A DNA stretch of 64,000 nucleotides from Flavobacterium piscis (GCF_001686925.1 NZ_LVEN01000012.1:341519-405518); one strand, 5' to 3'. Positions 36,190-44,195 are shown, counted from the stretch's first letter. Numbers and translations: made by a program. The notes: a model not told the origin generated them from the letters alone.

Positions 36190-36276
36190 TTAACGCCATT
36201 TCATCGCATCGTTTGACATGCAACACATCGTGAAGCTGCACATAAACGGGATGATATATAGACTAAAGTTTTTCAT
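36190..36276 (-). CDS. Possible 28-residue cysteine-rich small peptide
   Basis: A compact transcription unit on the minus strand has a TAnnTTTG box (TAGATTTG, 36285-36292), an ATG 8 bases later, a 28-codon frame and a strong terminator. The peptide starts MKNFSLYIIPFMCSFTMCC and ends NDAMKWR; it has three Cys and a hydrophobic first half, as if membrane-associated. Its start would be almost leaderless, or an in-frame ATG at 36282 may be used. It could instead be a non-coding RNA of about 130 bases. No family recognised. Confidence 0.5.
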   Translation of the reverse strand: MKNFSLYIIPFMCSFTMCCMSNDAMKWR

Positions 36277-36398
36277 TGTCATTGCAAATCTATAAATTAT
36301 ATTTATAAATTCTATAGAATTAGTCGAGTTTATTTTAATAATTATTAAAATCAGCCTAAAAGAAGCTGTAAACTAACCAATTAAGAGTGAAAAATAAA

Positions 36399-37253
36399 TT
36401 ATTTAAATTGCGAAATAACGATAAAAACAATCGAAATCAGGGCTAAAAAGATCCCTATGAAATTAATTTTAGACAATTTTTCCTTAAAAAAAAGTAAACC
36501 AACAAGACTTCCTAAAACGATAACTCCCATATTCATTCCGGCAAAAACTGTCGAAGGATTTTCGGCGAAAGCCTTATGAGCTTTTAAATAAAACAGAATA
36601 TTTCCGAAATTAAAGATTCCCACCAAAGCCCCAAAAAGGATGTTTTTAGGTTCTAATTTTACCTTTTTAATCCCTATTTCATAAATAGAAATTACTATCG
36701 CTACCGATAAAGCAACACAAAAAACAACAAATAAAGAGGTTGGATAAGGCAAACTCGTATAAAGTGCTACTTGTTTGAAAAGGATATCAATCACTCCAAA
36801 TCCCAGTAAAACTGCAGCCGGGAAAAACCATTTATTTTCTGTGTTTGCAGATTGTTTTCTTAGAATAAACAAAAGAGCCATAAAACCTATAATGATCCCA
36901 ATAACTTTATAAGAATTAAATTCTTCCTTAAAAATAAGCCATGCTGCCAATATGGGTATAAATAGAGATAAACGTTGCGCCGCATCAGTTTTTACGATCC
37001 CCATATGTTTTATAGAAGCCACCAGAGAAAGCAATACAAAAGGCAATAAAATCCCAATCGCAATGTAAATATTCCACGGTGCACTCGCATCGACTTCGGC
37101 CAGATTTGGATTAAAAGTAAAGTAACACAGCGCTAAAGCAATCGCATAATTGAAAGTCACAATTTGAGTTGGATTGCCTTTGTATTTTCGGGTTATTTTA
37201 AAAATCACACCCACAATTACGCTACATAAAATACTTAAAACAAGAAACAACAT
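36399..37253 (-). CDS. EamA/DMT-family transporter
   Basis: The 284-residue protein has ten predicted membrane helices in two EamA-like halves: LFLVLSILCSVIVGVIFKIT, QIVTFNYAIALALCYFTF, then VKTDAAQRLSLFIPILAAWL, and in the second half ILFGALVGIFNFGNILFYLK, STVFAGMNMGVIVLGSLVGL. It belongs to the drug/metabolite transporter superfamily; the substrate is unknown. A TTG at 37274 is sometimes possible as a start, but it lies inside a TAnnTTTG box, so the ATG at 37253 is chosen. It is 64 bases downstream of the oxygenase gene on the same strand but has its own promoter. Confidence 0.85.
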   Translation of the reverse strand: MLFLVLSILCSVIVGVIFKITRKYKGNPTQIVTFNYAIALALCYFTFNPNLAEVDASAPWNIYIAIGILLPFVLLSLVASIKHMGIVKTDAAQRLSLFIPILAAWLIFKEEFNSYKVIGIIIGFMALLFILRKQSANTENKWFFPAAVLLGFGVIDILFKQVALYTSLPYPTSLFVVFCVALSVAIVISIYEIGIKKVKLEPKNILFGALVGIFNFGNILFYLKAHKAFAENPSTVFAGMNMGVIVLGSLVGLLFFKEKLSKINFIGIFLALISIVFIVISQFK

Positions 37254-37271
37254 AGAATTAAATTTTGAGCA

Positions 37272-37298
37272 CAAAAATAGTGTTTATCTACTTTACAA
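37272..37298 (-). promoter_or_regulatory. Promoter of the DMT transporter gene
   Basis: On the minus strand TTG (37296-37298), 16 bases, then TATTTTTG (37272-37279). It sets the start at 37253. Confidence 0.55.
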
Positions 37299-37317
37299 CT
37301 TTAAAAAAGACAATTAA

Positions 37318-37911
37318 TTAATCACTTTTCAACCAGCCTGTAATACTCATTCTTGTATTTTGAGTCACCAAAACTTCATGCACGAGTTCGTTGCTTTTAA
37401 AGAAAACCGTTTTTCCCTGAGTAGGCGAAATCTTTTGATTGTTATTTTCCTGATGAATCATCAATTCTCCACCGTCGCTTTCCTGCCAATTGCTGTTAAG
37501 ATAGCTAATCATCGAATATTTTCGGCTTGGATTGTTTTTAAACTGATCCAAATGTTTCAGGTAAAAATCTCCAGTTTCGTATAATGAATAATGAAATTCG
37601 TAACCGGTAATTCCGGCATAACAACTTTCATTCAAATAAATAATAAAAGCATCAATTTGAGCAAAGAACTCATTTTCAAATACATTATTATGTTTTTTAT
37701 CTAACCAATAAATCGAATCACTTCTAATTGCTCCATCATAAGACACTTTCTCTGAATTACCAATTCCGGCAGCCATCAACAAACTTTTCTCGTTTAAGTC
37801 GAGTAAATTTTGTTTTAAATGATTCGCCAGTTCAGGACTTAAAAAATGTTCTGAAATCCCTACTTTGTTTTCAATATAACTCGCAATCAGATCTTCGAAA
37901 CCATTTTCCAT
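37318..37911 (-). CDS. 2OG-Fe(II) oxygenase (prolyl 4-hydroxylase/SM-20-like)
   Basis: The 197-residue protein has the double-stranded beta-helix iron site: H-x-D in YLKHLDQFKNNPSRKYSMIS (about residues 115-117), the distal histidine in FFKSNELVHEVLVTQ, and the 2-oxoglutarate-binding arginine in NTRMSITGWL. Such enzymes hydroxylate prolines or other residues with O2, Fe(II) and 2-oxoglutarate; the target is unknown. The frame runs 46 codons further upstream, but that part overlaps a Flavo-1-like element, and ATG at 37911 (MENGFEDLIASYI) gives the normal N-terminus. Confidence 0.85.
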   Translation of the reverse strand: MENGFEDLIASYIENKVGISEHFLSPELANHLKQNLLDLNEKSLLMAAGIGNSEKVSYDGAIRSDSIYWLDKKHNNVFENEFFAQIDAFIIYLNESCYAGITGYEFHYSLYETGDFYLKHLDQFKNNPSRKYSMISYLNSNWQESDGGELMIHQENNNQKISPTQGKTVFFKSNELVHEVLVTQNTRMSITGWLKSD

Positions 37912-38013
37912 TTTGTTTTTGGGAAAACTGCAAATACAGCTAACGGAGCAAGGTAGAGTAATTAAAAATGGTAACGGGTTTATTTTCAATAAATAAAAGA
38001 AGAGAAATACTTT

Positions 38014-38130
38014 GGGCGAGCCACCATCCCGATAAGAGGGCAAAATCACTATGCGCGTATTCGCCCTCTTATCGGGATGCTGTCGGGCTATCCGCGCTAC
38101 AAGGTAGCTAGCTTCTATCCCTCTCGCGAG
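38014..38130 (+). ncRNA. Flavo-1-like structured RNA element
   Basis: The element starts GGGCGAGCCACCATC, has an exact 17-bp hairpin (CATCCCGATAAGAGGGC, paired with GCCCTCTTATCGGGATG), then TCGGGCTATCCGCGCTAC, a GCTAC / GTAGC hairpin and CTATCCCTCTCGC. GCGAG (38016-38020) pairs with CTCGC (38123-38127) to close the whole. In the copy at 19567 the closing pair is GCGT/ACGC, a compensatory change. The layout matches what I recall of Flavo-1, a flavobacterial RNA family of unknown function. Confidence 0.5.
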
Positions 38131-38518
38131 AGAACGGGCGTAGTATCCAGTCTCAGTTTTCAGTTTTCAGTCATTGTCTTTGTTTTTAGCCAGTCTTGTC
38201 ATCCTGACGAAGAAAGGATCATACTAGAAACTCTGTAATAAAAATCATCTTTTTTTATAGAATTATGTTCGTGAGTCAACTTCTCGATAAAACTATGGCA
38301 ATTTTTTTTACGGATTGTTTTGTCAGGCTGAGCGAAGTCGAAGCCCATTTCAATTGGAGCGCCCTTCGACTCCGCTCAGGGTGACAAACTTAAAAATTAG
38401 CCAAAAAAACTAAAATAAAAAACCCGACAGGTTTTTAAAACCTGTCGGGTTTGACTTGTAATACGCAATCTTAAATTAATAATTTATAACTCATAATTAA
38501 TAATTGATAATTAATAAT
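38131..38518. repeat. Repeat-filled intergenic region with REP-like units and terminator
   Basis: CAGTTTT-type units (about 38148-38172) are followed by a degenerate REP-like unit (38198-38220) and an inverted pair of full units (38322-38343 and 38362-38385). A perfect 16-bp stem (38420-38435 with 38437-38452, AAACCCGACAGGTTTT) is a terminator for the minus-strand ATPase gene, and AATTAATAATT-type repeats (38472-38518) run up to its stop. No gene is seen. Confidence 0.75.
38420..38452 (-). terminator. Terminator of the ChlI-like ATPase gene
   Basis: Perfect 16-bp stem AAACCCGACAGGTTTT / AAAACCTGTCGGGTTT followed on the minus strand by TTTATTTTAG. Confidence 0.85.
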
Positions 38519-39982
38519 TTACAATTTACTAATATAACTTCCGTACATATCTTTAAACTGATGTCCTTGTGCAAAGCGATCTTTGCTTAATTTTTTATAT
38601 TCTACCAATCCCCATAAAATAAATTCTTTAAAGAAATATTCGTCTTTTTTATCCAATTGCGGCTGGTATTTCTTCAATAAAACATCTAACGGCGTTACTT
38701 CATCCAAAATAGCCTGATATTCCTTATCCGAAGCATCATCTAATAATTCGAAACCACTTTCTGCAAAAAACCATTCGATTAAGTCTGAATATGGTGTTTT
38801 TGCATCTGGTTTTTCAAGCTTCTCGATTTTAGGTAAAAGTGTTGGGAATAACGTTCTGATAGCTGAACCTATTAAATTGTGCGCAACAAATGCCGCTCCC
38901 TCCTGCTCTCCTTCATAAACCAACTCTACTTTTCCGGTGATCGCAGGAATAATCCCAATGAAATCTGACAAACGTAAAGTCGTTTTATCTACTCCGGCTT
39001 TTAAGGCGCGGCGTTCTGCCGTACTCATTAAATTCTCGAAAGCAGTAATACTCATTCTCGCACTTACACCGCTTTTATTGTCGATGTATTCGCTGTCACG
39101 AGCTTCAAAACTTATTTGCTCTAAGATATCTTTGGCTAAACTTGGCACATAAACCAATTTATGTTGTGTTTCGTCCAGCTTTGCTTCTTGTTCTGTAATC
39201 GTTCTGGCGATAGCAACACTTTCAGGATAATGCGTCAGGATTTGAGACCCAATTCTATCTTTTAATGGCGTTACAATACTTCCACGATTCGTGTAATCTT
39301 CGGGGTTTGCTGTAAAGATAAATTGCATATCAAGTGGCATTCTCAGTTTAAATCCTCGAATCTGAATATCGCCTTCCTGCAAAATATTAAACAATGCTAC
39401 CTGAATTCTGGCTTGTAAATCGGGTAATTCGTTGATGACGAAAATACAACGATTCGCTCGCGGGATCATTCCAAAGTGAATTACGCGATCATCAGCATAA
39501 GATAATTTTAAATTTGCTGCTTTTATCGGGTCAACATCTCCAATTAAGTCGGCTACGGTAACATCTGGAGTAGCTAATTTCTCGAAGAAACGTTCGTTTC
39601 TATGCAACCACGAAATTGGAGTTTCATCGCCCTTTTCGTCAATTAAATCTTTTGCAAAACGAGAAATCGGATTCAACGGATCGTCATTGATTTCAGAACC
39701 TGCAACAAACGGAATATATTCGTCTAATAATTCGACCATTTTACGCGCCAAACGTGTTTTTGCCTGACCACGAAGTCCTAATAAATTGATGTTATGACGG
39801 GATAAAATAGCGCGTTCCAGTTCTGGAATGACGGTATTTTCGAAACCATGAACCCCCTCGAAAACTGGTTTTCCGGATTTGATTTTCTCACGAAGATTAT
39901 TTCGCAATTCGTCTTTGATACTTATACTTTTATATCCTGAGGCTTTTAATTGTCCTAATGTTGTTATATTATTTATTTCCAT
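38519..39982 (-). CDS. AAA+ ATPase of the magnesium-chelatase ChlI-like/MoxR type
   Basis: The 487-residue protein has an AAA+ core: Walker A GLRGQAKT (about 79-86), Walker B CIFVINELPDL (Asn-Glu where Asp-Glu is usual), sensor-1 region FIFTANPEDYTNRGSI and arginine-finger region TPLKDRIGSQILTHYP. The INELPDL and NPEDYT forms mark a wide-spread bacterial subfamily annotated as ChlI-like or sigma-54-interacting, unlike true chlorophyll enzymes. It is followed on the same strand by no gene but preceded by the VWA gene (161-base gap), matching AAA/VWA pairs that remodel or insert metals into target proteins. The target is unknown. Confidence 0.85.
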   Translation of the reverse strand: MEINNITTLGQLKASGYKSISIKDELRNNLREKIKSGKPVFEGVHGFENTVIPELERAILSRHNINLLGLRGQAKTRLARKMVELLDEYIPFVAGSEINDDPLNPISRFAKDLIDEKGDETPISWLHRNERFFEKLATPDVTVADLIGDVDPIKAANLKLSYADDRVIHFGMIPRANRCIFVINELPDLQARIQVALFNILQEGDIQIRGFKLRMPLDMQFIFTANPEDYTNRGSIVTPLKDRIGSQILTHYPESVAIARTITEQEAKLDETQHKLVYVPSLAKDILEQISFEARDSEYIDNKSGVSARMSITAFENLMSTAERRALKAGVDKTTLRLSDFIGIIPAITGKVELVYEGEQEGAAFVAHNLIGSAIRTLFPTLLPKIEKLEKPDAKTPYSDLIEWFFAESGFELLDDASDKEYQAILDEVTPLDVLLKKYQPQLDKKDEYFFKEFILWGLVEYKKLSKDRFAQGHQFKDMYGSYISKL

Positions 39983-40143
39983 TTTTATTGAAATATGTTT
40001 TTATTGTTTTTATTTGAATGACAAAGATTGTGTCATTTCTTTGCGGAGACGCACTGCTGTGCATCTCTACGATATGCGTTGTGTATAAAAGCGCTTCGAC
40101 TTCGCTCGGCGTGACAGCTGTAGACTGAGACTGAGACTAAAAA
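39983..40143. repeat. Repeat-bearing gap between VWA and ChlI-like genes
   Basis: GAGACGCACTGCTGTGCATC forms a hairpin (about 40046-40069). One REP-like unit (40092-40115, CTTCGACTTCGCTCGGCGTG) and CTGAGACTGAGACT repeats (about 40123-40139) follow. The hairpin resembles the one at 15118-15137. Confidence 0.6.
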
Positions 40144-41262
40144 CTACCTAACTCTCTTCTTCCTATTCGTCTCATAATCTTCAAAAATCATTTCACCCAA
40201 ACCTTTGAGTCCGGTGTAAAACGCTTTTCCCTGATTAGCTTCGGTAAAATGATTGACGAAACGCTGTAAATACGGATCGTTTGCAATCATAAATGTCGTA
40301 ATCGGAATGTGTAATTTTCTGGCTTGTTGCGCCTGTGTGTAACATTTATCGACAATATACTCGTCAAGTCCGTTGCTGTTCATATAATATGAACCGTCAC
40401 GCTCGCGCACGCAACTTGGTTTTCCGTCGGTAATCATGAAAATTTGCTTGTTGGTATTTCGTTTTCTGCGCAAAATATCCATCGCCAACTGAAGTCCCGC
40501 AACCGTGTTTGTGTGATATGGACCTACTTGCAGATATGGTAAATCCTTGATTGGGATTGTCCATGCATCATTACCAAAAACCAAAATATCCAGCGTATCT
40601 TTTGGATAACGTGTCGTAATTAATTCGGCCAAAGCCATGGCTACTTTTTTGGCTGGCGTGATTCGGTCTTCGCCGTATAAAATCATACTGTGGCTGATGT
40701 CGATCATTAAAACCGTACTCATTTGGGCTTTGTATTGCGTTTCTTCGACCACCAAATCATTTTCGGTCAGCATGAAACTTTCGACACCATTATTGATTTG
40801 GGCATTTCGAAGACTTTCGGTCAACGAAATACGTTCTAAACCATCTCCAAAATTAAATTCGCGGAATTCTCCGGTATGTTCATCGCCATTTCCGGCATGT
40901 TTTGTTTTGTGATTTCCCGCTCCGGAACGTTTTAAATTTCCGAAAATTTGATCTAAGGCTTGTTGACGAATGGCGCGTTCTGTTTTGGCAGTAATTCCAA
41001 AACCGCCAGTTCCGTCTTCTTTGACCTCGTCTTTTATGTAACCTTTCTTTTTTAAATCTTCGATAAAATCATCGATTGTGTAGTTCTCGTCGGTCAGTTT
41101 ATATTCTTTGTCCAACTCCCGAAGCCAGTCTATAGCTTCATCAAAATCGCCCGAAGTATGGGTGATTAGCTCTTTGAAAATGCCAAAAAGTTTTTCAAAC
41201 GGAGACTGAAATGGGGCTTCGTACGACTTAAAATAAAAACCTTTTTTAAATTCGTTTTTCAT
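40144..41262 (-). CDS. VWA-domain protein paired with the ChlI-like ATPase
   Basis: The 372-residue protein has a C-terminal von Willebrand factor A domain with a metal-ion-dependent adhesion site: DISHSM (D-x-S-x-S, about residue 190), a threonine in PYHTNTVAGLQLAMDIL and IFMITDGKPSC with the third aspartate. The N-terminal half (FGIFKELITHTSGDFDEAID; DDFIEDLKKKGYIKDE) is helical. It is the partner of the AAA+ protein encoded downstream, as in ChlI/ChlD- or RavA/ViaA-type systems; the substrate is unknown. It is monocistronic or co-transcribed with the ATPase gene. Confidence 0.85.
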   Translation of the reverse strand: MKNEFKKGFYFKSYEAPFQSPFEKLFGIFKELITHTSGDFDEAIDWLRELDKEYKLTDENYTIDDFIEDLKKKGYIKDEVKEDGTGGFGITAKTERAIRQQALDQIFGNLKRSGAGNHKTKHAGNGDEHTGEFREFNFGDGLERISLTESLRNAQINNGVESFMLTENDLVVEETQYKAQMSTVLMIDISHSMILYGEDRITPAKKVAMALAELITTRYPKDTLDILVFGNDAWTIPIKDLPYLQVGPYHTNTVAGLQLAMDILRRKRNTNKQIFMITDGKPSCVRERDGSYYMNSNGLDEYIVDKCYTQAQQARKLHIPITTFMIANDPYLQRFVNHFTEANQGKAFYTGLKGLGEMIFEDYETNRKKRVR

Positions 41263-41368
41263 AATTCTAAAATTACGCTATTTTAGAATTACGAAAAAAG
41301 AAACGTTTATTAATTTTTAGTTAAAGTATTTGAATAAAATTAGCCAAAATTGGCAAGAAGTTTATTAA

Positions 41369-41746
41369 TTATTCAAACTTTCCATCAACATAATACCATG
41401 CATTATTTTCGAATTTGAAGGTCGAAAATTCGTAATGCACCTGAGGCTGATGGTTTGAATCGAGGAAATAGGCTTTAAATTCTACTGTGTTTTCAGTAGA
41501 ACTTAAAATCTCCAGTTTCTGCCATTTATTGCTTGTTGCCCATTTTAAAATTTCTGCTTTCGAATAATATTTCCGTTCAGAAACATAAGTGGTTTCCATA
41601 AGATAATCGGCATTATGAGTAGCATATGCCGAATATCTTGAACGCATTAAACTTAAAGCTGTTGGTGCTTTTTGATTATTTTCGAGATACAATCCGCAGC
41701 AATCTTTAAACAACAAACCGGTATCACAAAAGCACTTATTCTCCAT
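41369..41746 (-). CDS. YchJ-family SEC-C-motif protein
   Basis: The 125-residue protein begins MENKCFCDTGLLFKDCCG, the zinc-binding SEC-C-type motif C-x-C-...-C-C, followed by the YchJ/UPF0225 domain (APTALSLMRSRYSAYATHNA, YLMETTYVSERKYYS) with an NTF2-like fold. Its role is unknown; the motif suggests binding to ribosome-related or secretion partners. Its ATG overlaps the end of the 75-residue gene by 11 bases, so the two are coupled. The ATG at 41746 is chosen over an in-frame one at 41764, as Cys-containing motif should be near the N-terminus. Confidence 0.88.
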   Translation of the reverse strand: MENKCFCDTGLLFKDCCGLYLENNQKAPTALSLMRSRYSAYATHNADYLMETTYVSERKYYSKAEILKWATSNKWQKLEILSSTENTVEFKAYFLDSNHQPQVHYEFSTFKFENNAWYYVDGKFE

Positions 41747-41963
41747 CAACCTGCTCTTCGCCATTAATTTTTACGTGTAATTGATTCAGTAAAACCTGAT
41801 ATCTGCTGATTTCTCTCAAATCTTCGTCTTCTTCTGCGTGATCCAGCATTTCGTCTAAAATTTCGTTTACCTCAAGCAATTTGTTATTGGCTTCTCTATT
41901 GTTTTTTGCAGCAATTAAATCTATAATTTCCTGTACGCTTACTTTTAAATCTTCGAATTTCAT
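41736..41963 (-). CDS. Small helical protein of unknown function
   Basis: The 75-residue protein is acidic and almost wholly helical (MKFEDLKVSVQEIIDLIAAK, NKLLEVNEILDEMLDHAEED). It has no known motif. It overlaps the start of the YchJ gene, so the pair is likely translated together. It could be a small adaptor; nothing further can be said. Confidence 0.65.
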   Translation of the reverse strand: MKFEDLKVSVQEIIDLIAAKNNREANNKLLEVNEILDEMLDHAEEDEDLREISRYQVLLNQLHVKINGEEQVDGE

Positions 41964-41988
41964 ATTTATATGTATTGTTATTTTTGTT

Positions 41989-42050
41989 TCAAGTTTCAGG
42001 TTTCAGGTTCCGTGACGCAACTTGAAACTTGAAACTAAAAAAACTTGAAA
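41989..42050. repeat. TTGAAAC/TTTCAGG inverted heptamer repeat
   Basis: TTTCAAGTTTCAGGTTTCAG faces ACTTGAAACTTGAAACT across a 10-base spacer, immediately after the 48-residue gene stop. It can form a hairpin on either strand and resembles the array at 20814-20852. Confidence 0.7.
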
Positions 42051-42054
42051 CTTT

Positions 42055-42201
42055 TTAGCTTTGTTTGTTGTCTTCGTTGAACTTTTTGATAATTTCTTTT
42101 AGTTTTTCTTTACGCGCAATTTCAGCCTGCTTTACTTTGTTTTGGGCTTTGTGCAATTTGTCGTTGTGCTTTTTGATATTCCTTTCGTTGTTGCGTCCCA
42201 T
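42055..42201 (-). CDS. 48-residue basic helical protein
   Basis: This short gene begins MGRNNERNIKKHNDKLHKAQ and ends NEDNKQS; it is rich in Lys, Asn and Glu and forms one long charged helix (KVKQAEIARKEKLKEIIKKF). Its ATG shares one base with the stop of the upstream 182-residue gene (TAATG), so translation is coupled and the frame is real. Function unknown; size and charge suggest binding to RNA, ribosome or an acidic protein. Confidence 0.75.
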   Translation of the reverse strand: MGRNNERNIKKHNDKLHKAQNKVKQAEIARKEKLKEIIKKFNEDNKQS

Positions 42202-42743
42202 TATATTTCTCTTTTAATTTCTTCTAAAGTTTTCTCGGTGTAAATCAGTTCGTTGATAATTTGCTTTCGTAAATCATCGATATCATCATAATCAAAATGT
42301 TTTGCCCATGATGTTAGTTGCTGCAAATTCCGGATTTGTTTGATTCTTTTTGTGGTTTCAAAACTGGTTCTTAAAATTGGTTTTCCATCATATTCAGGAT
42401 TATTCTTGTGCTGATAAGTTACGGTATTTTTTTCAAAATCGGCTTCGATATAATAGAGTTTCTCTTCGGCATTATCAGGATAAAACTCATTCCAGTTGGC
42501 AAATCCTATTTTTGTTTTCGATTCGGTTTCCGGTTCACGTGCCACCAAACGCCATTTACTGTTGGCAAGTCTTCCCCAATGATTCGAAACGCGATACATT
42601 CCGGCTTCGGTATAATAATAGGTGCTTCCTGCTTTACTTTCAAACTGTTTCTTTAATCCTTCAATTTCATTTGAAAGGACTTCATGAAAAACACAAAATG
42701 TATTTTTGAACGAATTGGGATGTGGCTTGAAGTTTTTTTGCAT
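42201..42743 (-). CDS. Conserved hypothetical protein
   Basis: The 180-residue cytoplasmic protein starts MQKNFKPHPNSFKNTFCVFH. It is tryptophan- and tyrosine-rich in the middle (YYYTEAGMYRVSNHWGRLAN, WRLVAREP, IGFANWNEFYPDN) and helical at the end (QIRNLQQLTSWAKHFDYDDI). No motif is recognised. An in-frame ATG two codons upstream is also possible. Its stop overlaps the start of the 48-residue gene, forming a two-gene unit. Confidence 0.7.
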   Translation of the reverse strand: MQKNFKPHPNSFKNTFCVFHEVLSNEIEGLKKQFESKAGSTYYYTEAGMYRVSNHWGRLANSKWRLVAREPETESKTKIGFANWNEFYPDNAEEKLYYIEADFEKNTVTYQHKNNPEYDGKPILRTSFETTKRIKQIRNLQQLTSWAKHFDYDDIDDLRKQIINELIYTEKTLEEIKREI

Positions 42744-42795
42744 GTGCAAATATACTGAGATTGTAAAGAACTCCCTAAAACAAACATAAATTGAT

Positions 42796-42803
42796 TAACT
42801 TTG
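42796..42803 (+). promoter_or_regulatory. -7 box of the 83-residue gene
   Basis: TAACTTTG matches TAnnTTTG 27 bases before the ATG at 42831. No -33 box is obvious. Confidence 0.45.
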
Positions 42804-42830
42804 TACCTTTAATTTTAAAATAAACAAGTC

Positions 42831-43082
42831 ATGTCTAAAGATTCACAAGAAAAAATGTTGCAAAAAGGGGTTTATACAGGCATCATGGAGAAAGATGAAA
42901 ACAACAATTATTTTTGTGGTGAATATCTTTTAGATTATAAAATCGCTCATACTAATCATACTTTAGGAGAATTGATTACTATAAAGTCTGTGATTGAAAA
43001 CCCTAGCGATATTAGTTATGATAAATATCCTAAGAAATCAAAAAACTTTCATAAAGCGAATCAGAAACCTGAGGATAAATAA
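42831..43082 (+). CDS. Small hypothetical protein
   Basis: The 83-residue protein begins MSKDSQEKMLQKGVYTGIME and has a beta-rich core (FCGEYLLDYKIAHTNHTLGE, LITIKSVIENP) with a charged tail. I do not recognise a family. It has its own promoter box and is followed by a large hairpin terminator. Confidence 0.65.
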   Translation: MSKDSQEKMLQKGVYTGIMEKDENNNYFCGEYLLDYKIAHTNHTLGELITIKSVIENPSDISYDKYPKKSKNFHKANQKPEDK

Positions 43083-43120
43083 AAAATTGTTTGAGGTTTT
43101 CTTTGTTTCAGGTTTTAGAA

Positions 43121-43268
43121 ATGAGAGTTTAACCGCAATCCCGATAGCCATCGGGAGCTAAGATTTTTCGCAAAGTTCGCAAAGCTTACTAAAACAAAGC
43201 TTTGCGAACTTTGCGTTTTTTTACAAACTACTTAATTTACAAACCTTTGCATGCTTTGCGGTTAAAAA
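43121..43268. repeat. Nested inverted repeat containing GCAAAGTTCG units
   Basis: Outer arms TTTAACCGCAA (about 43122-43132) and TTGCGGTTAAA (about 43256-43266) enclose CCCGATAGCCATCGGG and the 19-bp perfect stem described separately. The rest of the gap 43083-43495 has a TAnnTTTG box (TACCTTTG, 43421-43428) before the J-domain gene. A 69-codon open frame here is repeat DNA. Confidence 0.7.
43169..43222 (+). terminator. Terminator of the 83-residue gene
   Basis: Perfect 19-bp stem CGCAAAGTTCGCAAAGCTT with its complement and seven T. Confidence 0.85.
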
Positions 43269-43495
43269 CTTTTTTGAAACTAAATTTCTTATTAGAACTA
43301 GTGCCTGGCTCCTTACTATTTTTAAACAAACAAAAATCCTTCTTCTGGAGATTCAGAATCAATATTTTATATATTTTTCGAATATTTTTTGCTTCAAAAC
43401 TAAAAAGTTAAAAAAAAGTGTACCTTTGCAAAAAATTTGTCTTTTTGAACAATTAATTTCAATTTCAAACTAATAGACAAGTAGTTACCTTATTT

Positions 43496-43936
43496 ATGAA
43501 AAAAATAGTTGAATACCGCAAGTTACTAAACGTAGACAAAACTGCAGAGTTAAAAGATTTAAAAACAATCTATCGTAATGCGATGAAAGAATCTCATCCT
43601 GATAAATTTCAAGGTGATGATGCAGGTTTGAAAGAAGCAGAAGAAAAAAGTAAGGCTATTATTGAGGCTTATCACTTTTTGGTAAGTATTAATCCTGAGA
43701 CGATTAAAGCAAATTTACCTGAATACACAGAGACTATCGCAACTTCATCAATTACTGATTATAAATTTGTTGAAGGTCGTTTGATCATCGATTTTTCTAA
43801 CGGAAGTGTTTATGAATACATTAGTGTTCCTAAAGCAACTTACGTAAAAATGGTAAATGCTGATTCTCCTGGAAGATTCGCAAAAAGACACATTTTGAAC
43901 TCTTTTACATGGAGAAAGAAAACAAATCAAGAATAG
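43496..43936 (+). CDS. J-domain plus KTSC-domain protein
   Basis: The 146-residue protein joins a J-like domain (about 5-65, KLLNVDKTAELKDLKTIYRN, with the HPD motif in ESHPDKF) to a KTSC domain (about 80-140: ATSSITDYKFVEGRLIIDFS, NGSVYEYISVPKATYVKMVN, RFAKRHILNSFTW). The HPD tripeptide activates DnaK-type ATPases; KTSC is a small beta-fold found fused to RNA-linked or lysyl-tRNA-synthetase-like domains. It is a plausible Hsp70 co-chaperone of unknown client. A strong promoter-like box and a terminator frame it as a single gene. Confidence 0.85.
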   Translation: MKKIVEYRKLLNVDKTAELKDLKTIYRNAMKESHPDKFQGDDAGLKEAEEKSKAIIEAYHFLVSINPETIKANLPEYTETIATSSITDYKFVEGRLIIDFSNGSVYEYISVPKATYVKMVNADSPGRFAKRHILNSFTWRKKTNQE

Positions 43937-43958
43937 ATTTATACTTAAATATGTATAA

Positions 43959-43988
43959 AAGCACTCCCTTACAAGAGTGCTTTTTTTA
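43959..43988 (+). terminator. Terminator of the J-domain/KTSC gene
   Basis: Stem AAGCACTC / GAGTGCTT, 8-base loop, run of T. Confidence 0.9.
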
Positions 43989-44153
43989 TGCTTAAAAATT
44001 AAAAAATTATCTATTTAGATTCATAATAATAATATAATTAAGAGTTTTACAGCAAACTAACCCACCAAACACACTGATTATATGATAATTACACCAAAAA
44101 AAACTATAACAAAATTTTAGGTTACAAAATTCTTTAAGTTTTATATTTTTAGA

Positions 44154-44161
44154 TACTTTTG
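44154..44161 (+). promoter_or_regulatory. -7 box of the TlpA-like gene
   Basis: TACTTTTG matches TAnnTTTG 34 bases before the ATG at 44196. Confidence 0.5.
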
Positions 44162-44195
44162 TTGCACAAATCAATTAACTAATTAATTTTTTATA

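Noticed and set aside
43202..43411. 69-codon frame after the 83-residue gene
   Set aside because: It starts in a terminator hairpin and has no start context or protein pattern.
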